Shown: in pieces, positions 34,585-46,954 of the stretch | Position numbering within the stretch: the stretch's first letter is position 1 | Layout: each line of letters starts with the position of its first letter | Position numbers and translations under genes: made by a program | From: Fulvia fulva | Taxonomy: Eukaryota; Ascomycota; Dothideomycetes; Mycosphaerellales; Mycosphaerellaceae | Assembly (NCBI RefSeq): GCF_020509005.1 | Contig: NC_063012.1 | Location: 10,168,001-10,232,000, forward strand | DNA length: 64,000 bases | Direction: 5' to 3' | Notes under the pieces: generated by a model | Seen by the model: only the letters and a program-made list of their open reading frames with translations | Told to the model about the DNA's origin: nothing | Databases searched by the model: none

Positions 34585-35757
34585 TATATTCCTAGGCGCG
34601 AGTAGTATCTAAAGGTTAGATATACTAAAATGCCTAAGGTCGATTAGCCTACTTAGTCTTAGCGTTCGGGTTAGTGTTATTACCGCTACTACCCGAAGCC
34701 GTATCCTTCTTATCGTCGTTACCCTTAGTAGTCTTCTTATTACTTTAGGTCTTTTTACTATTACCGGTCTTACCGTACTTAAGGTCGAACGCCTTAAACT
34801 TGTCCTCGTAGTTATATAGCGTAGACACGACTTGCTTAAGGGTCATATTGACTATGTCCTCGTTTATACTACGGTTATCGTAGCGCGAGTTTAACTTACG
34901 GAGTAGGAAGTCCTTCTCGAGTTTCTTTTCCTTCGCGCCGTTATTAAGGTTAACGATATCGGCGTTCTTACGGAAGGATAGGTAGAAGTCACTAAACTTC
35001 TCCTTATTACCCTACTATAGACTATTAAGCTTAGTTATAGCATTAGTATAGGTATTCCGGGTACCGTAGCGCCGGGCTAGATCTTCTATTATCTTATCTA
35101 TAGAAGCGTACTAAGTAGTCGTACCTTCCGTAGACTTCGTAAGACTAGGGATCTTTAAGTCGACATAGGTCTATATACCGTTCTTTAACTAGCTCTAGAC
35201 GTTCTAAAGGGAGTCCTTTATAGTACGGTACTTCGAGGCTTAGAGCTTAGCTTCGGTAGTACGCTACTACTCTTAGAACTTAATATCGTCGCTCTTTAGG
35301 TCGAACTTAGTAGGGGCCTTTAGCTCGTTAGAGGACTTAATACTAGTAGTTATATCGGTGTTATAAGTCGTATATACGGAGATAGGGTTACTATCTAAGT
35401 CGGTACTCGGGCGATTCTTCCTACCCTTACGACTATTCTTACGGCCCTTATTACCGTCGTCCTCGTCGTCTAATAAGTCTAATAAATCCGGGTCCGACTT
35501 CTTCTTATTAGGTTTGCCTCTATTTTGTCGACGCTCTAGTGACTCTTTAGACTCGGTTCGCTAAGGTAGTAGGTCTTACTTTCCCTTAGACCGGCTACGG
35601 TCTATCTCTTACTTCTTAAGCTTAGTAATACGCTTCTCGGCTACTACGAGCTTAGTCTCGGTCTCTACTAGCTTACTCTCCGCTACCTTATACTACGTAC
35701 GATATACCTTCTTTATATCTTTAGCCCTCGTAAGCTCGTCTAGGTCGATAACGATAG
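34585..35757 (-). pseudogene. G1 minus-arm gag remnant (capsid part)
   Basis: Uninterrupted version of the region split in the plus arm by composite 1; the empty site is 34758-34772. It contains the capsid-like KEKFSNFYLSFRK region (about 34950-35000) and the acidic/basic linker (about 35420-35510). The coiled-coil part continues at 40781 after LINE-B copy 2. Confidence 0.65.
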
Positions 35758-36149
35758 TATTATCGCGCTTGAAATACGATTCCTTCCTTACTTAATCGAG
35801 GGAGCTTTTTTTATCGATCTCTACGCCAAAACAAGACATATTCGAAAGCTCTTATTAAGGCTATTCTAACGATATACAAAGCAGGCCACTGCCCCTAGGA
35901 CTAAGGGAGTTCTACCTCATTTAATCTAGATAGCTTAAAGCTCTCCTCACCCTATTTCTTCAGCTCTAAACGCCGCGGAGGTGCCTAGCTACATTAGGCA
36001 ACTCCTAGGTAATAGTAGCCTAGGCTACGGTACTAACGGCGCCTACGGCCCTATAGGCGAAGCCCCCCTAAGACAACTAGTAGCAACTTATAGAGGACGT
36101 AAAAAGTATAGAAACTAACGATTAGCTCCCTTACCGGTCTCTATAGGTA

Positions 36150-37289
36150 ATAATTACTTAGCTACGTACGGCGCTTATACTATCGTATTACCGAGGGTAA
36201 TAAGAAATAAGGACGACGTCCTAGGCGATTAGTAAGGCTACCCGGAATTAACACCCCTATAGCTAGGTATCGGTCGCGGTATCGATACTAGGCCCCCGCC
36301 TAACGCACGATATAGTTACGATCCGTATTGTAGCAAAGGAAGACTAGGCCGAAGTTACGAAGCTGTCGAAAAAGGAGCTCGCCTAACGAATCAACTAACT
36401 AGGGGTAGTCGTAGTGAACTAATAGTCTAACGGTACTCTATAGATCTATACTAGCTCTACTACTACTAGGAGGCACCTAGAGGCATAGCTATAGTAGGCA
36501 TCTAAGGTTACGGTATTAGCGAAGGTCTTAACGAAACAATTTACGATCCTAGTCTACGACATACCTAAGGAGTTTGACCTAACTAACTAGGGTCACCTAC
36601 GCGCTTTCTAAGAGGACAACCCGGTTACTCTTAACTCTCTAATCCAGAAGGCGACTTGGCTCTATAGGAAATGGCTAGAAGGTAAGAAGGCCTCGGCGCT
36701 AATAGTATAGCTATAAGACGCGAAAGCGGCGGATCTAGCGATAGAACAAGGCCTAGTCTAGTAATATAGCCTCAAGATAGTAGAAAAGTACTCCTTATCC
36801 TTTCGTGTCCTCTAATACTTCAAATACTAACACTATAGACACCAAACCTATACGTGTATAAACAGGTAGGCCTACTCGAACTATATAGGAGACTATATAT
36901 CTAGGGACTATATATCGACTACGAGACGGTACGCGAACTGTCCGGGGCACTACCTATCGTATAGTACGGAATGCCTATAGCGGAAACTAGCGAAAAACAA
37001 GGCAATCACAAATAGAACCGTCGCCCTAAGATTCTACGGCGACCGTAAGGCTAGCCTATACCGGAACTAACTAGCGGCGGTCGGGTATAAGCGCTCTAGG
37101 GCCGAGAACGATATAAAGGATACGTAACCTAGGGCGTACGGGAGGCTACGTGCTCTACTAGCTACGGCGAGGGAATCTAACTAGGCCCGGCTCTCCTTTA
37201 TTATATAGCCGATAGGCGTAGACTAGGACGTATAGGGCAGTAGGACATAGGACGATATAGAGGAAATGATTATCGATACCGATAACTAG
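36150..37289 (+). pseudogene. LINE-B copy 2 ORF1 remnant
   Basis: 1140 bp, collinear with copy 1 without indels; the start codon is now ATA. The zinc-knuckle cysteines are more damaged than in copy 1 because more TGC codons became TAC. Confidence 0.75.
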
Positions 37290-40200
37290 CCTCGATACGC
37301 TTAGTATTATCTAGTATAACGTTAACTATAGCAAGGATATAGTCTAGAACTATTTCCTATACGAGGCGGACCCGCGCGTCTACTACGTCCTTATAATCTA
37401 GGAGCTATAGATTAACTCGTACTATAAGAGACTAACAACCTATAAGTTACTAGGCTATACGATATGCCTACGAGGCGACGGCAGACCCCGTACGTGCTTC
37501 TATATCAGTAAGGACATACTAGAATCCGACTAGGAGGTAGTGTACTACGTAGACGAAGAAGGCGGGGGCGATATTACCTCCCTCTACGTAGGTAGTACCT
37601 AGATATATAACCTATATATATAACCGCTAGCCTTAAGGTCTAGCCGCGACCTAGGGGTCTATAGACACCTAGACAGTGCGCTTAAGAGACAAGGGTACCA
37701 CATCGTAGTAGGAGACTTTAATATACACTACCCTTCCTAGGAAAGCCTTATATAGCCGCACCCTATAGCCGACGAAGTACTCGACTTAATAGCGAGTAAC
37801 GTAATTGCCCTTAATACCCCGAAGGACCTAGGCACCTAGAAGAGAGGGGGACTCTAAGGCACGATCGACCTCTCCTAGATCTTAGATAGCTACTACTATA
37901 CGGTAACCTACTATAGGATCGAATATAAACTCGAGGCGTCGTTAGACTATATACTAGTCAGGACCTCTATTACGATATAGATATAACGTATACTAGCGAG
38001 AACCCCTAAGCTAAACTAGGGAAAGGCCTACTAGACTAATATCTAGGCGTACCTCGATAACTCTAAGAGGCTAGTCCAGATCGCGTAGTAGCAATATAAT
38101 AGTAAAGACGAGATAGACGAAGCAGTCTAGGGGTTAATAGACGAAATAAGAAAAGCGACCTTACTTTACGTTCCGCTTACCTAACTAACGATATAGTCTA
38201 AACTATACTAGACGCCGGAGTGTACTACGGTAGTAAGAGAAGTAAGGAGAGCCCGCCGGGTGTAGACGAGCAGCTATAGCGAGGAGGCCTAGAACGTATA
38301 TAGGGAGGCATACTAATAGAAGAAAGCTATAATACGAAGGGAGAAAGCAGTCGGCTAGAGGGCTATAGTAGAAGAAATCGCCGGCAAGCTAGAGAGGATG
38401 TAGAAGCTAGCGAAATAGGCCCGACAGGACCCTATATAGGGCCCCTCCTTCTCTATCCTAGCGCTATAATCGCCTAGTAGCCCGGTTAGCGACCCCGAGG
38501 CCAAGGCGCGTCTACTAGCTAGTAAGTTCTTCCCGCCCCTAGTCGAGGCTGATCTAAGCGACATAAACAGCTCTACTCCCCTAGCCCCTAGTATCGCGGT
38601 CTAATAGGAGGTGTCCGAGGGAGAAGTTGCCGCTATACTAAGGAAGTTACCGGCGAAGAAAGCCCCGGGGCCGGATAGGATCCTAAACGAGCTACTAAAG
38701 AAGTGTAGAGATCAACTAGCCCTAGTAGTTATAGCGATCTTTAACGCCTACCTATAGACCGGATACTACCCGATAGCTTTTAAACAATCGACGATAGTGG
38801 TCCTACGTAAGCCGTAGAAGGAAGACTATACGTAGGTAAAGTCGTACCGCCTAATTACGCTCCTTAACACTCTTAGGAAGGCGCTTAGGAAGCTAGTTAT
38901 AACTAGACTCTCCGAGGCGGTAGAGGAATACTCCCTACTCCCGGAAACCTAGATAGGTACGCGCCTATAGCGATCGACGCTATCCGCGATAGAACTTATT
39001 ACCTCTTAGGTAAAGGCTATCTAGTATAAGAATAGGGACAAGGTAGCTTCCTTACTTAGCCTAGATATATCGGGAGCCTTCGACTACGTGTTATACCCGC
39101 GGCTACTCTATATCCTAAGGTCGAAAGGACTCCCTAAGTAGCTTATCAACTTCGTACGGTCCTACCTCTAAAACCGTAGTACGTCGATCCTAGTCGGCTA
39201 GTATAGAAGCCTATTTTAAGTAGTCTATACTAGAATCCCGTAAGGCTTAACGCTAGTACCTATTCTGTTCCTCTTCTTTATAGCGACGCTACTCCTAGCC
39301 CTAGAATCCTAGAACACCGCTACGAGCGGCTTCGTAGACGACATAAACATCCTAGCGTAGTCTTCCTCGACTAAGGAGAACTATAGGCTACTAGAAGAGA
39401 AGTATAAGATCTACGAGGACTAGGCTAGGAGGCACGGGGCTCGGTTTACCCTAGAAAAGTACAATCTAATACACTTTACGCGCCGGCTACGGTTTTATAA
39501 TATATAAGCTTCTATCTAGATATAGGGGCATACGACTAACCCGGCAAATTAGCTTAGGATCCTCGGACTATAGGTAGACCCGGCGCTACGGTAGAGGAAG
39601 TACGTATAGGCAATATTACGGAAAGCTAAACAGAATATAGCATTATACTAGAGGCTTACTACGTCTATATAGGGGGCGGACTTCCGGTAGTTACGACTTC
39701 TATATACGGCTATTATACGGCTAGTCCTTACCTATAGTAGCTAAGTATAGTCCTTAGGCGAGAGGGCCTACCTATCGAAGGGACTCGTCGCGCCGCTAGC
39801 GAAGATCTAAAACTAATGCCTAAGGAAGGTTACCGGGGTATATAAGTCGATACTAACGAGGATGCTTAAGTACGAGACCGCTATACCGCCGATCGACCTA
39901 TATATCTAGGGACTACGGACCTCCTACTTAGGTAAGTCGGCACAGTACCTAGTATAGAAGGTCATCGCTAGTACAGTCGTAAGGGCCCGCGAATTAGTAC
40001 TAGCGTATAGGGGCATTCGACCCGGAAACGAGCCGAACTACCGGGCAAGGGACGAATAGCTAGTAATATAATAGGAAGGTAAGAAATCGTTTATAGAGCA
40101 ACTATAGAAAGAGAGGTAGAACAACTAGGTTATAGGGTATAGTAGACGCCCTTAGCTAGCGGGACAACCTAAGGAATAGTTAGCTACAAAATCCGCGGTC

Positions 40201-40593
40201 AAGTACCCCCCGAAGCTTATCTACTACCGCCTTACGAGGGTATAGAGTAGTATAGTAACCTAACTACGAAGCGAACATATCGGCCTCTAGGGGTACCTAT
40301 TATAGAGGAAGGTTCTAGGATATACGAATACTAGCTGCCCCTACGGCTATCGCTCCTAGAACGTACGGTACGTACTCCTCGTCTATCCGAGGTAGTCGCT
40401 AGGAAGGGGGGAGTAGATAGTAAAGGCGAGGAACCGGACGATTAGGGTACTTCTTAATAACGCTAAGGACCTACGGCGTATTACGAACTAGATACTAGAG
40501 AAGGGCTAGCTAGAATAGTACCGCCTAGTAGGAGTAGTATAGGAAGAGAGGACACGACGTAGCGCGACGAGACCGGCTAGGAGCGGGGGCTAA
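37282..40593 (+). pseudogene. LINE-B copy 2 ORF2 remnant
   Basis: 3312 bp in register, from ATA at 37282 to TAA at 40591. The palm motif here still reads LSLDISGAFDYV (about 39056-39090), keeping the Gly lost in copy 1, and FVDDINILA is intact (about 39330-39360). It is inactivated by many TAG codons. Confidence 0.85.
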
Positions 40594-40780
40594 CGGGGTA
40601 GTGATATAGACTACGTACGTTTAGAGGGAAAGCTAATCTAGATAAGGAGAAGTTAGGGGCGGGAAGGGTTTTCACCTATTCGGGTTTCCCTTTGTATATA
40701 ACAATAGATATATACCTATATAGGCCGGATAGGGTCCTAGAATAGGGGAATAACAAATCTATCTATCTATTATCGCGCTT

Positions 40781-41541
40781 AGCGAGCTCCTCCTTTAGTC
40801 GCGTAACCTCCTCTTCTAGGGACTGTCTAGTCGCCTATTCCCAATCGATTATATCCTCGAGTCGGTCTATCTAGTCCTTAGTATCTTACGCCTTACGGAG
40901 GTTAATACGGTTAGCTATATCGAGCGTAGTATTAAGTTTATACGTACGTCGGTAATCGGACTCGATATTATAGAGGATCTTATAGATCTACTAGGGATGA
41001 TTATTGACCGTCTTCTTGAACTTGTCTATATTTAACCCGTTTAACGAGTCGAAGGCTCCCTAGAAGTTATCGATAGTAACCCTCCTCTTCCTTAGTACCT
41101 TAGTACCCTTATCTTCTGTCTTATCCTCGATAAACTACGCCCTATATAGGTTAGCTAAGTTTAGCTCTATCTCGACCTCCTCTTCCTTAATCGCCTTAAG
41201 TTAGTTAAACACCTTCTTATACTACTTACGGTACTAGTTATTCTCGTCGAGGAGCCTATTTACGATATCCTCTTTACGTTCTTAAGTCTATATTACTAGG
41301 TTCGCGCTATCGTTATCGGGTAGATCGGATAGTAGGGTAAAGAAGGATAATCTATTAAGGGACGCGCGATAAACGCGGCTATTAGTATTCTCTATACTTA
41401 CGCCTAGTACGCCGGTGCCGGTCTATCTCGCAATTATTACTATATTAGCTATAATCTACTTTAAGGTACGACTTAGCGAGTACGATACCTAATCTTAGTA
41501 CTTCCTCGTATACTATCGCGGTTTCTCTATAATCTCCCGAA
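40781..41541 (-). pseudogene. G1 minus-arm gag remnant (coiled-coil part) and leader
   Basis: Inverted match to 2181-2936. The Lys/Glu-rich heptad region lies at about 40781-41280 and the non-coding leader beyond it. Homology to the plus arm ends at 41541. Confidence 0.6.
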
Positions 41542-42643
41542 TATACGGCTTAAAAGATAGCCTAGATACTATAGACAGCCCTAAGGAACCGGTCGAAGAA
41601 GAGGACGAATAAATATAGGATAGAGAATCTAAGAAGGAACAGCTAGTTTAAGGCCGGCGGAAAAAGGAATAAGCTTTTAGAAGATACAGTTTACTAAATT
41701 CTATCTTAGACGTTCGCGGAGAAGAGGCGTTAGAGTACTTTATTTCAAGGTTTAAGACTAGTTCCCCTTAAGTTTAGTATAAATTAGGGCGTAAAGATCA
41801 TATCTATTTAGATACTAAGTAAGAGAGGGATATTAGGTACTATATAGGCTCTAGGTACTACTTTAGAAATTTATAGCGGCTTAGTATATAGCCGGGCTAT
41901 ATAGTCCTTCCTTTTAAGACCGATAGAAATTATTAACTCCTATATAGACCTAATTATCTCTATACTTCTACCAATTAGCCTTATTTATAAGACTTATTTA
42001 CTATAAGATAACCTTACTCCCTATAATAGACGTACTCGCTACCCGTTAGCGTATAGTCAGTTTTACCTTAATATTAGCGAAGTAGGTAGTAGTATACTAG
42101 GGGACGGGTAGACTATATAGGTATTAGTATAGCTATAGGTCAGTAGGTTAGGGCTAACTTACTCGCTATCTATCTTCTAGACCTTCTCGTAGAATACTAA
42201 GGACGTTAGCTATAACCTAATATCTATATAGATATACATACCTATAGCCTCCTTATAGACCTTCTTCTTAATATAACGACTGCTAGACTTAGTACCTTTA
42301 GCTACTCTAGTTTAGTACTAATAGGTATTAGTATAGATATAGACGTAGGTAGAGCGGTAAATATATCTTAGTTCTTGAATAGTTTATAAGAACTCTACTC
42401 TCGCGACTAGTAGTCTACTACGTATTAGTATAGGTATATATATAGCTATAGACTCGATTTATATTGTATATACGTCCTAGCTTATGCTCCCTTTATCCTA
42501 AGTTAGTATTCTAAGCCTATACTCTTTACCTATACCTATAGCTATACCTAAGCTCTTCTAGGATATTATTATCCTACTCCTTCTAGTTCTTGAATTTCTA
42601 TAAAGTCTAGCGGTCCTATAAAGCTATTAGATTAGGTATAGAA
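41542..42643. other. Unassigned TA-rich stretch
   Basis: About 1.1 kb with no open frame, no second copy in the window and no motif I recognise. The composition is TA-rich and CA/TG-poor, so it has probably been RIP-mutated as part of some repeat. It could be an LTR or flank of G1, or another decayed element. Confidence 0.3.
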
Positions 42644-42659
42644 CTAGGTATATATATAG

Positions 42660-44669
42660 ATAGATATTTCATTAAGCTGTTGTAGTGCCCTTTGGCCTAT
42701 ATAGCTATACTATCTTGTTTTCGTATATATAGAGGGGAAACCGTGTTAGTGAAAACCCCTCCTCCTTCCCGCCTGTCTTTTCCTCCTAGTTATTGTCTTA
42801 ATTTTCCCTTATTAGGGGTACGCTAGTGTTATAGGCCTGCCCTAATAACTACCCTATCTACTACCCCCTAGCTTCCGCCTCTTATCTATCTACTCCTCCG
42901 TCTCGCTAGCGAGGCTAAACTGCTAGAGGTATCCCTACTATAGTATCTACCGAGAGATTCGGCGAATGTTGCCTTTGTCCCTAATAATTGACTTATAGTC
43001 TCTCCTTCCCGCTTAGTACCTCTAATTTCCCCTACCTCTCGCCTACTACGGGTATCGTAGTAGTATATGTTCTAGGTTTTGCGATAGGTAGCTACACTAG
43101 TAGGCTAGGCTATAGATGTCTAGTACGCGTCTTCTAAATAGGTAGGCCCTTAACCTAATATGTTTGGACCTAATTTGGATCGCTATGCTTGCCTCGGCCC
43201 TTATTAGGTCCCTATATAGCTAGTAATTGTGTCTCTAGAAGGCTCGGAGCGCTATCGGGCCTATTGTCTTAGGGGGCTTCCTTTTCTAGTCCTACTCCTA
43301 TAGGTAGCTCGCTATCTATTCCGCTAGGCTTTAGGTCTTAGCCTTGCTCCCGCCGGCCTAGCGAGTCCTACGCTCCTCGTCTTTTTGTGCTAGCTATTCG
43401 GTGCTTATCTATATAGCCGTAAAGGTAGTAAGGTCATCCTCTTTTTGGCTTGTCCTATGTCCGGCCCCTCTCCGGTAGTGGCTTTCTATCTTATTCTTTG
43501 CCTCCTAGATCGTAGTTTATACTAGGTAACCTATCGTCCTTACCGCGTATTAAATTCTTATTCCCCGGATATACTAGCCGATTAGTAGTGTTCCTATCTC
43601 CATTTCTACCGTGCTTATTAACGTTATCTTATATACGCCTAGTACCCTATGTAGGTTACCTACCTATGTCCTGTTTAGGGGTTACTCTATCCGTTTCGGG
43701 ATCGGCTTACCTACGCCTCCTGTTCCCTAAATCTGTGCCCCGTATAGTATAGCTAGTCTAACGATCGCCTTATACATTACTCTTGCCTTGTCGAATGTTA
43801 CTCCCTATATAGATGCCGTAAGTCTCTTTATCGAGGCTTCGTTAACTTGTACTCAACTCTAGGCTTTCTTAACCTATATATTCTAGCTTAGCTTCGGGTC
43901 GAGCTAGATCCCTAGTACTCGTAGCTCCGCTAATAGCTTTGTCTCGTAGCCTTAGATTCTTACCGCCGCCTTTATATTATAGTGTATTCTCGCTTTACTA
44001 AAGTATATAAGTTAGTACTTTTTAGGGGCGAACTAGGCACTATACTTCTTTGCCTACTCCTCGCATTTCTTGTACCTATCTTCGAGGAGGCGACAGTTCT
44101 CTTCTATCGAGTCTGACTAGGCTAGGATGTTTATATCGTCTACGAACCCCGGTACTAAGGTTTACGGAGAGGTAAGTAGGGGGATTAGATCAGACATAAA
44201 TATTAGAAATAGGATAGGGGAGAGAGTAGATCCCTAAGGTATTCTAGTCTCTGCCTTTACCGGGTCGGACGTATACCTTCCTAGGACTAGGTATGTCGTC
44301 CGTTCCTAGAGAAAGGAGTAGACGAACGTCGTTACCTACTAGGGGATGCCTTTCTACTATAGGATATATATTAGCCTTTAGTATAAGACGTTGTCGAAGG
44401 CTCCTACGATGTCGAGGGATAGTAAGGACGCTGCTCGGTTCCTACCGTAGTACTAGAGGGTCTGAATTTGCTCCGTAATTAGCTCTATTACTATTAGTGT
44501 CGATCGCTAGCTTCTTCCCCCTATCTATATTACTAGGAGTACGTGGTTGTCCTCGGCTAGCTACGTAAGTCTCTAGGCTACTATCTTTTCTAGGACCTTC
44601 CCTATCGTATTTAGAAGTGCGATTAGTCTATACGACTTGGGCTGAGTATAGTCCTCCTTCTATAGCTTA
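42660..44669 (-). mobile_element. LINE-A copy 3: plain 5'-truncated LINE
   Basis: Collinear with 51023-53040 but RIP-mutated, with the same TATC-type tail. The 16-bp duplication ctaggtatatatatag is at 42644-42659 and 44670-44685. Its 5' end is a simple truncation with no Unit attached, so the fusion is not an obligatory part of LINE-A. Confidence 0.88.
42849..44669 (-). pseudogene. LINE-A copy 3 ORF2 3' fragment
   Basis: Covers the C-terminal two thirds of the reverse transcriptase region (upstream limit within the fingers, near the KEDYTQPK position of the intact copy) to the stop at 42849-42851. It is disrupted by TAG codons at former Trp and Gln codons. Confidence 0.82.
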
Positions 44670-44685
44670 CTAGGTATATATATAG

Positions 44686-44830
44686 TATACCGGTATTCTA
44701 TACTTGACTTCTCCGTACTCTATCTTAACCCTATTCTATATACTATTAGCCTATATCTATATATATACCTAGAAATATCCTCTTATATTACGGATATTAT
44801 ATACTAGTAACTTAATTAGCTAGCCGTTCT
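44686..44830. other. Very TA-rich spacer
   Basis: Between the right target duplication of LINE-A copy 3 and the recognisable end of the G2 integrase. Mostly TATA/CTATA runs; nothing coding recognised. May be the G2 3' end. Confidence 0.3.
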
Positions 44831-45196
44831 TAATCTTCCTTCTATATAAGGGCGCGCGTAGCTCGTAAAGGCGTCGGGCGAATACTTCGGCGGATTTGCT
44901 ATCGAGTCGCTAAAGAGTCGTTATCTAGCGGCGATCCCCGCCTACCTATAAGTCGATACGTTCCGTAAACTCGGGGTTATATCTAAGGTTTACGTAGAAA
45001 GGTAAGATACCGGTAGTCTCTAATACGTAGTTATTAATAGTAAACTAAGCTAGGTATAGCTATTTAGCCTAGTCGCTCTATACCTTATTAAGGTAGGCGC
45101 GTAAGTACTATTCTATATTCTAATTAGTACGCTTAGACTAACCGTCCGTCTCGGGGTAATATAATGAACTTAGCTTACGTTAAATCCGTAGTATCT
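44830..45196 (-). pseudogene. G2 integrase C-terminal part
   Basis: Translated through stops it gives DGRSKRTNQNIEQYLRAYLN, the Gypsy TDGQSERVNQ-LEQYLR region, then QAKQLYLAQFTINN and a TGILPFYVN-RYNP motif. It joins the core at 47143 across composite 3. Confidence 0.75.
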
Positions 45197-45210
45197 TATA
45201 TAACTACTTC

Positions 45211-46288
45211 GGTCGACGACGAGAATCACCTATACGTAGTGTCGGCTACGAACCTCTCGTCTAGCTACGAGAGAGCTAAGTATTCTTACGCTAGAGCGTC
45301 GTAGGCGCGACGGGCGCGTAGCGTAGGCGAAGCCGCGGCGAATAGAGGACTACTAGTAAAACGGGTATAAAAACTATCCGACGAGCGTATACTCGTGTCG
45401 GGAGCGAGTCCCTCTTCTTTCTACGTATAAGAAGGGCGCGGAACCGTGGCCTATACGCTCGATAGGACACCTCTAGTATAAGTGTAGAATTTTTACCTCC
45501 GGAGACCGTAAACCGAGCGGGCTAAGCGACGAACATTAGACGAGCGGACTATAGAACAACAACTAAGCGGACTATATAACGGCGTCGAGCGGACTACGAA
45601 ACAATCTAGTGTTTGCTAGCGGGCAATACGGTAGGTAGGTAGACACGCGACGAAGCCTATAAGGGCCTATTAAACACCCGGTATAGGAACGAGGGTTTTG
45701 CCTAAGGTACTACCTGTCCCGCTACATAACGTACCTAGTCTAATATAGTAGATTACGACGAGGAAAAGACGATAGCCTAAGTAAGGAAAAGACGGCTATT
45801 AGGACGGGGAAAAGACGTATAATGCAAGTGGATTAGTTCTATAATCGGGGAGGATCGAGGGCAGGGTAATAAGGAACTTCATATTAGTTAGTAGGTAGAA
45901 ACGTAAGGAGTACGCTACCCGGCGTAGTGTGTGCCCCGAGCAAACCTACGAGGTATAGACGGCCGCTTTCTAGAGATAGGCTACGGTAACGCGAAGGGCG
46001 TCAAAACCTAGGGCGTAGTATATACTAGTAGCGACGGCTAACACTATCTATATAGCCCGAGAGGACGGATGCGTATATCGGTCAATAGAGAGCACTAAAG
46101 GGCTTAGGCCTATAGAGGTGGATATTGGCTTAAGGAGCAAATAGGGAGGGAGGGCGTAGAGGGAAGCTTTTGCTCCGGGCTAACCTCTCGAAACGAGGCT
46201 ATACGGTAGTACTAGATAAGTAGGAAAGCGCGGTTAAGACTTGTTACCTTATCTCGTAGCTAGCTTACTAAATACGATTCCTTCCTTA
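45211..46288 (+). repeat. Unit copy 3 (1078 bp)
   Basis: Reverse-complement match to 53876-54953 without net indels. The last three bases of the full Unit (CCA) are replaced by, or shared with, the first LINE-B bases. RIP-altered, with some CA and TG retained. Confidence 0.87.
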
Positions 46289-46954
46289 TTAGGCAAGTCG
46301 GCACAGTACCTAGTATAGAAGGTCATCGCTAGTACAGTCGTAAGGGCCCGCGAATTAGTACTAGCGTATAGGGGCATTCGACCCGGAAACGAGCCGAACT
46401 ACCGGGCAAGGGACGAATAGCTAGTAATATAATAGGAAGGTAAGAAATCGTTTATAGAGTAACTATAGAAAGAGAGGTAGAACAACTAGGTTATAGGGTA
46501 TAGTAGACGCCCTTAGCTAGCGGGACAACCTAAGGAATAGTTAGCTACAAAATCCGCGGTCAAGCACCCCCCGAAGCTTATCTACTACCGCCTTACGAGG
46601 GCATAGAGTAGTATAGCAACCTAACTACGAAGCGAACACATCGGCCTCTAGGGGTACCTATTATAGAGGAAGGTTCTAGGATACACGAATACTAGCTGCC
46701 CCTACGGCTATCGCTCCTAGAACGTACGGCACGTACTCCTCGTCTATCCGAGGTAGTCGCTAGGAAGGGGGGAGTAGATAGTAAAGGCGAGGAACCGGAC
46801 GATTAGGGCACTTCTTAACAACGCTAAGGACCTACGGCGTATTACGAACTAGATACTAGAGAAGGGCTAGCTAGAACAGTACCGCCTAGTAGGAATAGTA
46901 TAGGAAGAGAGGATACGACGTAGCGCGACGAGACCGGCTAGGAGCGGGGGCTAA
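46289..46954 (+). pseudogene. LINE-B ORF2 C-terminal fragment in composite 3
   Basis: Matches LINE-B copy 2 from about 39931 to the TAA at 40591, here ending at 46952-46954. It encodes only the C-terminal domain after the reverse transcriptase, including the decayed Cys/His motif (about 46690-46750). Confidence 0.8.

Larger units (their letters stand above)
35771..40767 (+). mobile_element. LINE-B copy 2 with 19 nt of Unit at its 5' end
   Basis: Near full-length LINE-B in the plus direction. The 13-bp duplication tattatcgcgctt is at 35758-35770 and 40768-40780; the empty site is 2937-2949 in the other arm, reverse strand. Just inside the left duplication, 35772-35790 equals the last 19 nt of the Unit (AAATACGATTCCTTCCTTA after RIP), then 11 nt of filler, then the shared LINE-B start at about 35802. 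Confidence 0.9.
29771..41541 (-). mobile_element. G1 minus arm: inverted second copy of the Gypsy element
   Basis: Reverse-complement counterpart of 2181-21964: RNase H (29771-30348), reverse transcriptase (30363-31590), the same pogo transposon (31593-33458), protease (33461-34584) and gag (34585-35757 and 40781-41541). LINE-B copy 2 is inserted at 35771-40767. It lacks integrase and ends against LINE-D. It preserves the empty sites of composite 1, LINE-B copy 0 and LINE-B copy 1, while the plus arm preserves the empty site of LINE-B copy 2 at 2937-2949. Confidence 0.85.
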
